Shown here: positions 53,682 through 60,983 of the stretch, one piece after another
How positions within the stretch are numbered: position 1 is the first letter of the stretch
Layout: every line of letters begins with the position of its first letter
Origin: Devosia faecipullorum
Lineage (GTDB): Bacteria; Pseudomonadota; Alphaproteobacteria; Rhizobiales; Devosiaceae
NCBI RefSeq assembly: GCF_015158295.1
Contig: NZ_JACDXV010000001.1
Coordinates: forward strand, 620,001-684,000
Direction: 5' to 3'
Length of the DNA stretch: 64,000 nt
Program-made: the position numbers and the translations under genes
The notes under the pieces: generated by a model
What the model was told of the DNA's origin: nothing
Database searches by the model: none
Seen by the model: the letters and a program-made list of their open reading frames with translations, nothing else

Positions 53682-53782
53682 CATTTCCGGGACCGCCCTC
53701 CCCTCAATTTTGGTGCCCAGCAGAAGAAAATTCAGCATTAACACCCAGGTAACAGACCTTTCCGGGCCGTTAGCGAGCACGG

Positions 53783-53798
53783 TTAATGGCTCGTTAAC
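53783..53798 (+). promoter_or_regulatory. CtrA box before flagellin copy 2
   Basis: TTAA-TGGCTCG-TTAAC is a full match to TTAA-N7-TTAA(C). It lies 70 bases before the flagellin start. Confidence 0.62.
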
Positions 53799-53867
53799 AT
53801 TTACCTTCGTAAACATTTCCTTGATCAGTGGCGGTTCTCGAGAGTCGCCTGGATAAGGAAAAGGTCC

Positions 53868-56126
53868 ATGTCCGACATTACGCTTTCAAAGGCCGTTCGC
53901 GCCAACCTGCTGTCGCTTCAGAATACCGCTGACCTGATGTCCAAGACCCAGGAAAGGCTGGCGACGGGCAAGAAGGTTAACAGCGCCCTGGACAACCCGA
54001 CCAATTTCTTCACTGCATCGGCCTTGAATTCACGCGCTGGCGACCTAAACGCGCTGATGGACAACATGGCCAATGGCATGAAGACCATCGAAGCGGCGGA
54101 CAATGGCCTGACAGCCATCACCAAGAATCTTGAATCGATGCAGTCCACATTGCGGCAGGCCCGCCAGGACAAATCCTTCCAGGTCACCACTTTCGACGTT
54201 ACGGCCGATTCCATCATCAACATTGCCGGCGGCACCCTGCCCGATCCTGTGACCGTTGAACTGGCCGCCCCCTATGAGGGTGTCCGCGCCACGCTTACCA
54301 GCCAGGCTGCCTATGCCGGCCCCGACACGACCGGCACGACGCTGGGCGGCGCTCAAGCCGTTGTTGCCTACAACGCTACAATGGACAACAGCACCTCGAT
54401 CACGGTCAACGGCGTCGGCATCAATCTGGCGGGCACAACCGGCATCAATGATGTTGCCAACAAGATCGGCGCTGATCTCGGACCCAATTATTCTGTCTCG
54501 GTCGATGGCACGGACATCGTTATCGAAAACGTCGACAGCACCCTCGCGCCGCCACAGGTTGATCTTGGCGGCGCTGCTGCAACGCCCTCGGTCGCGACAT
54601 TCGCCTACGATCCCGCTCGCATGGGCGGCTCTATCGACATTGGCGGCACGACCTACACGGTCCCCGGCGGCCCGATCGAAGACTTCGTCGCTTCCCTTGG
54701 AACTCAGCTCGGCTCCGCCTATCAGGTTACCAGCCAGGGCAATGAAGTCACCATTCTGGCGACCAATCCCGGTGCAACCCCGATCAATGTGTCGGGACTG
54801 CCGGCAGCCACTTCTGCAACCACCACTTTTGACATCGACGACGTCGATGCCCTGATTACCGCTGGCTCGATCAATGTCGGCGGCGTCAATGTCAACCTTT
54901 CGGCACTGACTGCAGGAACCGATGATGAGGATGACGTCGCAGCGGCCATGCAGACACAGATCCAGACCGCGCTTGGTGCTGGCTGGACGGTCAATAATGC
55001 GGCCGGAACGATCACCATTTCTCATACCGCGGGCGCACAGACAGCACTGGATGTCGCCCCGGCAAGCGGCGTCGATGCGGCCAGCGTTTCTCGGACCAAT
55101 GGCGTCGCCGCCATCACCGTCAATGGCGCCACCGGCAATGCCGGTGCCGTCGTCAGCACCAACAACGCGCCAGCGGATACATTCCGCCTGACCTACGGCA
55201 CAGGCCATGTCGACCTCAAGATCACCGCAGGCGATGAGGCACAGATGTCCGCCCGGCTGAACAATCAGCTTGAGATCGCCGGGATCAAGGTGAAGGCCAG
55301 CTTCGTTGGCGGTGCGTTGACCTTTACCTCGGATGAGCCGGAAGCCAAGACTCTGGCTCTGTCGCAGGGCAGCTCAACCGCCATTTTCGGTCAGGAAACC
55401 GTGGCAATCGGCGAGGATGATGTGCCTCCGCTCAATGCCACCAAGGCCGTCGACAAGTTTGTGGAGCTGATCAACAGCTCCTATGCGACCTCCGTCCGCG
55501 CCTCCAACGACAATGGCCGCCTGCGCATAGAAAACCTGTCGACCAGCGAAATGAATGTCGTGTCGGACAAAACCGGCAATGGCGCGACGACCACGCATAA
55601 GATTGGCGGCAACGCGGTCCGTTCCAGCCTGGCCAATGAGTTCAACGATCTCAAGAACCAGCTCGATCGCCTCTCCGATGACGCCTCGTTCAACGGTATC
55701 AACCTGCTGCGCGGCGATAATCTACGCATCACGTTCAACGAGAGCGGTAATTCATTCATCGAGATCCAGACCACGACGGGCGATGGGCTCAATGCCGCAA
55801 CGCTGAAACTGCGGGATCTTGACGCCAAGGATCTCGACGCGGATTCCAGCATCGATGCCCTGTTGGCCGAGGTAAAGCTCGCCCTGAACGGGGTACGCAC
55901 GCAGGCATCCAAGTTCGGCTCGAACCTGTCCATCGTGCAGAACCGCCAGGACTTCACCAAGCGGATGATCAATACGCTGGAAACCGGCGCCGCCAACCTG
56001 ACGCTGGCGGACATGAACGAGGAAGCGGCGAACCTGCTGGCGCTCCAGACCCGCCAGTCGCTCAGCTCCTCATCATTGTCCCTGGCCAGCCAGGCCGACC
56101 AGAGCGTGCTGCAACTGCTCCAATAG
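53868..56126 (+). CDS. Giant flagellin (copy 2, 752 residues)
   Basis: The ends (1-115 and about 540-752) are near-identical in plan to copy 1, with the same NSALDNPTNFFTASALNSRA and LTLADMNEEAANLLALQTRQ blocks. The middle differs strongly but keeps the same module logic: GGSIDIGGTTYTVPGGPIED, GSINVGGVNVNLSALTAGTD and VDLKITAGDEAQMSARLNNQ. The two genes are ancient tandem paralogues with diverged outer domains. AAGGAAAAGG precedes the ATG. Upstream is a perfect CtrA box, and downstream a terminator followed by flbT-flaF. Confidence 0.95.
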   Translation: MSDITLSKAVRANLLSLQNTADLMSKTQERLATGKKVNSALDNPTNFFTASALNSRAGDLNALMDNMANGMKTIEAADNGLTAITKNLESMQSTLRQARQDKSFQVTTFDVTADSIINIAGGTLPDPVTVELAAPYEGVRATLTSQAAYAGPDTTGTTLGGAQAVVAYNATMDNSTSITVNGVGINLAGTTGINDVANKIGADLGPNYSVSVDGTDIVIENVDSTLAPPQVDLGGAAATPSVATFAYDPARMGGSIDIGGTTYTVPGGPIEDFVASLGTQLGSAYQVTSQGNEVTILATNPGATPINVSGLPAATSATTTFDIDDVDALITAGSINVGGVNVNLSALTAGTDDEDDVAAAMQTQIQTALGAGWTVNNAAGTITISHTAGAQTALDVAPASGVDAASVSRTNGVAAITVNGATGNAGAVVSTNNAPADTFRLTYGTGHVDLKITAGDEAQMSARLNNQLEIAGIKVKASFVGGALTFTSDEPEAKTLALSQGSSTAIFGQETVAIGEDDVPPLNATKAVDKFVELINSSYATSVRASNDNGRLRIENLSTSEMNVVSDKTGNGATTTHKIGGNAVRSSLANEFNDLKNQLDRLSDDASFNGINLLRGDNLRITFNESGNSFIEIQTTTGDGLNAATLKLRDLDAKDLDADSSIDALLAEVKLALNGVRTQASKFGSNLSIVQNRQDFTKRMINTLETGAANLTLADMNEEAANLLALQTRQSLSSSSLSLASQADQSVLQLLQ

Positions 56127-56153
56127 GGCATGGCTTCACGCACCAGTAACCAG

Positions 56154-56180
56154 AAGGCGGGCCTCTGGTCCGCCTTTGTT
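56154..56180 (+). terminator. Terminator of flagellin copy 2
   Basis: Stem AAGGCGG / CCGCCTT with a 9-base loop and a T-rich tail (tttgttgtt). Confidence 0.85.
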
Positions 56181-56239
56181 GTTCCGGCCGGATTCGCGAA
56201 CTAGATTGCTTCGTCGTTGCAGGAATTGGAGGCGGTATC

Positions 56240-56665
56240 ATGGCGCTCAAAGTCGAACTTAAGCCGGGGGAAAAGCTCCTGGTTGGCAATTGCATCATCA
56301 CCAATTCGGACCAGCGTACCCGGCTGTTCATCGATGGTCGCGCTCCCATCCTGCGGGAAAAGGACATCCTGACCGCAGAGACTGCCACCAGCCCCGCCAA
56401 GCGCATCTATTTGGCTGTGCAGCTCATGTATATTGAGGACGACATCACCACGATGCGCGACGAGTATTTCGCGCTGGTCGATGATTTTGTCACTGCCGCC
56501 CCCTCGACCACCGAGACAGTTAACCAAATAAACAACGAGATATTAACCGGGCAACTATACAAGGCTCTGAAGGCTGCCCAAAAGCTTATCGAGTACGAAC
56601 AGGAACTGCTTTCTAATGTACCAACAAGGCGCGCAGGTTTACCAACAGACGGCGAAGATCGTTGA
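56240..56665 (+). CDS. flbT: Flagellin synthesis post-transcriptional regulator FlbT
   Basis: 141 residues. MALKVELKPGEKLLVGNCII, the RLFIDGRAPILREKDILTAE segment and RIYLAVQLMYIEDDITTMRD are family hallmarks. In Caulobacter FlbT binds the flagellin mRNA leader and destabilises it until the hook is complete. Strong GGAGG before the ATG. The gene's last 50 bases overlap the start of flaF in another frame. Confidence 0.95.
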   Translation: MALKVELKPGEKLLVGNCIITNSDQRTRLFIDGRAPILREKDILTAETATSPAKRIYLAVQLMYIEDDITTMRDEYFALVDDFVTAAPSTTETVNQINNEILTGQLYKALKAAQKLIEYEQELLSNVPTRRAGLPTDGEDR

Positions 56666-56981
56666 ATCGCCCCGCGAGAGGGAATCCGCGCTGCTGATGA
56701 AAGCAGCCGCCGCCCTGCAAAAGATCAAGGACGAGTGGCCCAACAGCTTTGACGACATGCCCGCCGCGTTGAACTTCAATCGCAAGCTTTGGTCGATCTT
56801 CATGATTTCGGTGACCAAGGAAGAAAGCCCCCTGCCCGAGGAAATCCGCCAGAATATCGCCAATCTTGGCCTGTTCGTGATGAACCAGACTCGCGAAATG
56901 CTGCTGGAGCCGCAGGTGCAGAAGCTGGACGTTCTGGTCCGCCTCAACCGCCAGATCGCCGCCGGCCTGCGCGGCATGTAA
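56616..56981 (+). CDS. flaF: Flagellin synthesis regulator FlaF
   Basis: 121 residues. The YQQTAKIVESPRERESALLM opening, FNRKLWSIFMISVTKEESPL and QNIANLGLFVMNQTREMLLE are diagnostic. FlaF is needed for flagellin translation or secretion and acts against FlbT. Its ATG lies inside flbT, after AGGAA at 56599. The order flbT-flaF with overlap differs from the common rhizobial order flaF-flbT. A terminator follows at 57006. Confidence 0.95.
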   Translation: MYQQGAQVYQQTAKIVESPRERESALLMKAAAALQKIKDEWPNSFDDMPAALNFNRKLWSIFMISVTKEESPLPEEIRQNIANLGLFVMNQTREMLLEPQVQKLDVLVRLNRQIAAGLRGM

Positions 56982-57005
56982 GCGGAAACCGCATTGAAAA
57001 CGATC

Positions 57006-57035
57006 AAGGCCCCGCAATGCGGGGCCTTTTCTTTT
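57006..57035 (+). terminator. Terminator after flaF
   Basis: A 10-bp stem AAGGCCCCGC / GCGGGGCCTT with a 3-base loop, then ttttcttttg. It lies between convergent flaF and flgL. Confidence 0.92.
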
Positions 57036-57111
57036 GCGCGCATATTCCCATCAGCCGCAACCCTCGCGCTTGTCGCGAGGGCGAGGATCGGGGGGCCGGG
57101 ACGGGCTTCGG

Positions 57112-59064
57112 CTAGATGAAATTGACCAGGCTCAGCTTGCTGACCATTGAGGTCACCTGATAGCTGGCCGTCAGGCGCGTTTGCAGCGCCATGATTTCCA
57201 TGGCCACGTCTTCCTTGCTGACGGTCTCGACATCGCTGAGCAGGTTGTCGAGCTGGGTCTTGTAATTGGTGTGGCGCTGGCTTGCGGCCTGCAGCGAGGC
57301 GTGGGCGACACCAAGTTCCATGGTCACGATCTCGATGGAGCCGCGCTCGACATTGTGGGCTTCGGACAATTCCAGTTGTTGCCGCCGCGCCATGGCGTCG
57401 AAACGCAGCTTGGCGGGCTTGAGTCCCGCCGCATCGGGATCAGTCGAATTGCGCACTTCCGGATAGGTCTCCACGCTCATCGCCGCCATGGTGCGGATTA
57501 GGCGCAGATAGCCGCTTTCATTGGCCTGCATGCCGTAATTGACCCGGCCGGAATCCTCGATCGCGGCATTGACGCTCTGGCGCGGATTGCCCTCGGCGTC
57601 GGCGGCGGCCTGGGTGACCGAACGGTTGAGCGCGGCTTCGAAATTGGCCGCACTTTCTTCGGCATTGGCTCCCAGGGAAAATTCTCCCGCGACCGCCTTG
57701 CCGCTGACGGCGGTGAGGGTCACGTCCCGCTGCTTGCCGCTCGGATCGGTCAGGGTCAGCGTCACCTTGTCGCCCGCCGCAATATTGGCTCCGAACTGCA
57801 CGGAGAGTTTCGCCGGATCGCCCGCCAGATTTGAGACGATGCCGCCGGGATTTGCCGAAGTCGACGTCCCATTGGTGATGCGGAAACCATGGGCCGGCGA
57901 CACCGGCGCATTCTCGCTGAGGGAAACGGTGTCGCCCGAATTGGCAATGCCGAGCCGCCCTATGCCCGTGGCGGACACAGCGGGGCTCTCGCCGCCATAC
58001 CACATGACCGTGTCGGTCTTGGTGGCGAGGCGCAGCGAGGTGGACGTCGCCGGATCGCCGGATACGCGCAGCACCGGCTCGCCCGGACCGTTGAAGAAAT
58101 TCTGCGCCGCCGCAAAGGTCGATGCCGCAGCAAGCTCGGTATCGGCGCTCGCCGACAACGTATTGTTCAGCGCCGCCTGGAATGCCAGAGCCGTATCGGC
58201 CTCGGTGTCGCCGATGACGAATTCATCGACGGCGCCCGTGGCATTGGCAGCGTCGGCGGCGCGCAGCGTGATCTGGGTCTCGGTGCCGTCCGGCAGGGTG
58301 AAGCCGAGCGTGATGGTCTGGCCGGGTCGGATCTGGTCGTCGGGCGCCGGACCGAAGGTGAAGCTGACCTGATCGCCCAGGGGCAGCGCGCCGGGCTGCG
58401 GCTGTGTGACCTGAACATTGCCGCTGGTGGTCGAAACAGTGGAGAGCTTGAATCCGAACGGATGCACGCCGTCTTCTGCCAGCGTCACCACGTTCGGCGT
58501 CAGCGCGTCGATGTCGGTCCGCACCCGGCCCAGTCCGTCGACGCCGGCATCGGCGGCCTTGCGCTCCGTCACCAGTGTCTGATAGCCGGCGCGCCCCCCA
58601 ACCCCGTTCATCAGGTCGTTCGAGGTCGGCAGCGGCGCCTTGTCGGTCACGCTGCCGCCAAACAGATAGCGCCCGGCAATGTCGGAATTGAGCATGGTGA
58701 CGATTTCGTCGAACCGCGCCTTCGACAGGTCGGGAATGGTGGCCATATTGATATTGCCGGTGCCGTATTGCCCCTGCATGGCCGAGTTGCGCGCCTCCCC
58801 TTCCATCTTGTCGAAGCGGGTCAGCGCATTGTCGAAAAAGGTCAGCCGCAGCGCCACCTGCTCGATATTGGCATTGTATCCACCAATGGTGCTGAGCCGC
58901 GAGCGCACTGATAGCGATACCGGCAGGTCGCGCCCCATTTCGGATAGCGTCTGCGCCTTCACCCCGGTTCCCAACTGCATTTGCAAGTTGGCGAACTTGT
59001 CCTGCATCTTGGAAATGACGCCAAAACCGGTTTGCAGCGGGAACATCGACTTGTTGACGATCAT
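57112..59064 (-). CDS. flgL: Hook-filament junction protein FlgL (650 residues, enlarged)
   Basis: Flagellin-like ends: the N-terminus has QTGFGVISKMQDKFANLQMQ, and the C-terminus has TNYKTQLDNLLSDVETVSKE and MALQTRLTASYQVTSMVSKL. FlgL is usually 300-350 residues; here a long middle (about 200-520) contains two related modules. They begin near residues 229 and 431, each with a G-x-VTLx-PDG type strand pair followed by an ESAxNFxAAL-type helix (ADTALAFQAALNNTLS and EESAANFEAALNRSV). It forms the junction between FlgK and the filament. It is last in the flgE-flgK-flgL operon, 14 bases after flgK. Confidence 0.9.
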   Translation of the reverse strand: MIVNKSMFPLQTGFGVISKMQDKFANLQMQLGTGVKAQTLSEMGRDLPVSLSVRSRLSTIGGYNANIEQVALRLTFFDNALTRFDKMEGEARNSAMQGQYGTGNINMATIPDLSKARFDEIVTMLNSDIAGRYLFGGSVTDKAPLPTSNDLMNGVGGRAGYQTLVTERKAADAGVDGLGRVRTDIDALTPNVVTLAEDGVHPFGFKLSTVSTTSGNVQVTQPQPGALPLGDQVSFTFGPAPDDQIRPGQTITLGFTLPDGTETQITLRAADAANATGAVDEFVIGDTEADTALAFQAALNNTLSASADTELAAASTFAAAQNFFNGPGEPVLRVSGDPATSTSLRLATKTDTVMWYGGESPAVSATGIGRLGIANSGDTVSLSENAPVSPAHGFRITNGTSTSANPGGIVSNLAGDPAKLSVQFGANIAAGDKVTLTLTDPSGKQRDVTLTAVSGKAVAGEFSLGANAEESAANFEAALNRSVTQAAADAEGNPRQSVNAAIEDSGRVNYGMQANESGYLRLIRTMAAMSVETYPEVRNSTDPDAAGLKPAKLRFDAMARRQQLELSEAHNVERGSIEIVTMELGVAHASLQAASQRHTNYKTQLDNLLSDVETVSKEDVAMEIMALQTRLTASYQVTSMVSKLSLVNFI

Positions 59065-59078
59065 TGTATTTTACTCCC

Positions 59079-60917
59079 TCAAGTCGAGGCGAACAGGGTG
59101 TCGAGCAGTTCCTTGACCACCGATACCACGCGGGCATTGGCGGCGTAGGAGGACTGCAACTGAATGAGGCGCGACATTTCCTCATCGACATTGACGCCAT
59201 ATTCGGCGTCCATCTGGGTGGTGATGGTGTCGAGCGTAAGCTGGCGATTATCGCGCGCGTCCACGGTCGTGCCGATGACCGAACCGTGATAGTTCAGCAT
59301 CTGGTTGATTAGCTGCTCGACCGTGCCGTTGAGCTGGTGACGACCGGAATTGGCGGAAGGCGAACCGCCGGACACGAAACCCATCGTGTCGAGCTGGTTC
59401 AGGATAAAGTCGGGACGGGACGCATCGCCCAGCGACACTCCGACATCGAACTGCACCAGAAGGCGATTATCGGCCAGCAGCGCCGGATTGATGGCGATGC
59501 GGGACGCCAGCCCCATGATTTGCGGCGGCTTGCTGTCGGGATCGTCGGTAAAGGCGGCATTGCCTTGGTCCACGAACAGCGCCAGCCCGAGCTCCCCTGT
59601 CTGCGTGCCGGTGATATTGGAGCGCGTTGTCAGGCCGGTGACGTCGACGCGGCCATTGGTGCCATCGTCGAGCACCTGCAGAACCCCGGCCGTCGGGCTG
59701 GAAATCGACAGATTGCGCAGCTTGCCCTGCAATTCGGCGGCAGCCGCGGCGCTGTCGGAGAGGTCCACCGAGATCACGCGCTGGCCATTGGCATCCACGT
59801 AATCGTCGCCATTGGTGCTGTTGACGATGTGGACCCGCTGTTCGACACCGTCGCGGGTATAGTTCAGCACGATGTCATTGCCGGGCTTGAGCTGGCTGAC
59901 ATCGGCCGACAGTCCAGTAGCGCCGCCAGGGCCGCTGGCAGCGGTGCCCGGGGTCGCCCGGCTTGAGAATGCGATGGCGAGACCGGCGGCGATTTCGTCG
60001 AGCTGGTTCTGTGTTTCCACCAGAACCTTGTCGCGAAGCTGCACCAGCCCGGCCAGTTCCCCGCCCTGCAAAACGCCCTGCTGTACCAGATCGATGGTGA
60101 GGCCCGAGGGTGTCGTGAGCAGCAGGGTACCGACACGGCTTTCCTCGGAATTCATCGAGGTCTGCGTCGTGGGCGACAATGCGCCAGCGGTCTTGAACTG
60201 GAACGTGCTCACGCCATTATCGAGCAATCCCACGCCGGAGCGCGTCAACAGTGCCACCGTGCCGTCGGGGCGGTAATTGGCCTGAATGTCAATGACTTCC
60301 GCCACCGAGGCCACCAGACGATCGCGCTGGTCATAGAGCGCGGCGCGGGCTGTGTCGGTCATGCCCAGGTCGAGCATGCGCTGGTTCACCTCGTTGAGCG
60401 AGACGAGCATGGCGTTGACATTGGTGACGTTGCTGGAAATCTGCGTTTCAGTTTCCTGGCGCAAATTCTGCACCATGGACGACATTTCGTTAAGCCGCTG
60501 CGCCATGGCCTGCGCCTGGGCAACCGCGGTCGCGCGGGTGGAATAATCGTCCGGGCTGGTGGCCAGCGCCTGGAGGGAATTGCGAAACGAGCCGAACATG
60601 GTGTCGAGCGACCCGGCCGAGCCCGGCTTGCCCATGAACCCTTGCAGCTTGTTGAGATAATTGGCCATGACATCGGCCTGCGCCGTGTCGGACACCTGCC
60701 GGTTATAATAGGTCTGGAGGCTAAGACTGAAGGCGCGCTGCACCCCGGCCGAACGCGCATAGGTGGCGTTGATCGAGTTGTAGTCGATGATGTTGAGCGA
60801 TTGCTTGTGATAGCCGGGCGTGCCCGAATTGGCGACGTTCCGGCTCAGGATGGTGATGGAATCCTGATTGACCCGCAAGCCGGAAACGGCGTTGGACAGC
60901 GACGAAAGCAGACCCAT
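59079..60917 (-). CDS. flgK: Hook-associated protein 1 FlgK
   Basis: 612 residues. MGLLSSLSNAVSGLRVNQDS and ITILSRNVANSGTPGYHKQS are the rod/hook N-terminal motif. The C-terminal EEMSRLIQLQSSYAANARVV and SVVKELLDTL form the D0 helix. It is the first junction protein at the hook tip. The ATG at 60917 follows GAGGGCGAG; a TTG five codons upstream is less likely. It is separated from flgE by a GC-rich hairpin at 60942. Confidence 0.95.
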   Translation of the reverse strand: MGLLSSLSNAVSGLRVNQDSITILSRNVANSGTPGYHKQSLNIIDYNSINATYARSAGVQRAFSLSLQTYYNRQVSDTAQADVMANYLNKLQGFMGKPGSAGSLDTMFGSFRNSLQALATSPDDYSTRATAVAQAQAMAQRLNEMSSMVQNLRQETETQISSNVTNVNAMLVSLNEVNQRMLDLGMTDTARAALYDQRDRLVASVAEVIDIQANYRPDGTVALLTRSGVGLLDNGVSTFQFKTAGALSPTTQTSMNSEESRVGTLLLTTPSGLTIDLVQQGVLQGGELAGLVQLRDKVLVETQNQLDEIAAGLAIAFSSRATPGTAASGPGGATGLSADVSQLKPGNDIVLNYTRDGVEQRVHIVNSTNGDDYVDANGQRVISVDLSDSAAAAAELQGKLRNLSISSPTAGVLQVLDDGTNGRVDVTGLTTRSNITGTQTGELGLALFVDQGNAAFTDDPDSKPPQIMGLASRIAINPALLADNRLLVQFDVGVSLGDASRPDFILNQLDTMGFVSGGSPSANSGRHQLNGTVEQLINQMLNYHGSVIGTTVDARDNRQLTLDTITTQMDAEYGVNVDEEMSRLIQLQSSYAANARVVSVVKELLDTLFAST

Positions 60918-60941
60918 GAAACTCGCCCTCAACCTCTGGAG

Positions 60942-60967
60942 CGGCCCGGAACCCTTGTCCCGGGCCG
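60942..60967 (-). terminator. Hairpin between flgE and flgK
   Basis: An 8-bp stem CGGCCCGG / CCGGGCCG with a 10-base loop and no T-tract. It may trim or attenuate the transcript, lowering flgK-flgL relative to the abundant hook protein. Confidence 0.45.
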
Positions 60968-60983
60968 ATTACGCCTGTCCGGC

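Noticed and set aside
53765-53778. GG-N10-GC spacing before flagellin copy 2
   Set aside because: Flanking bases do not match -24/-12 consensus; the adjacent CtrA box is a better explanation for control.
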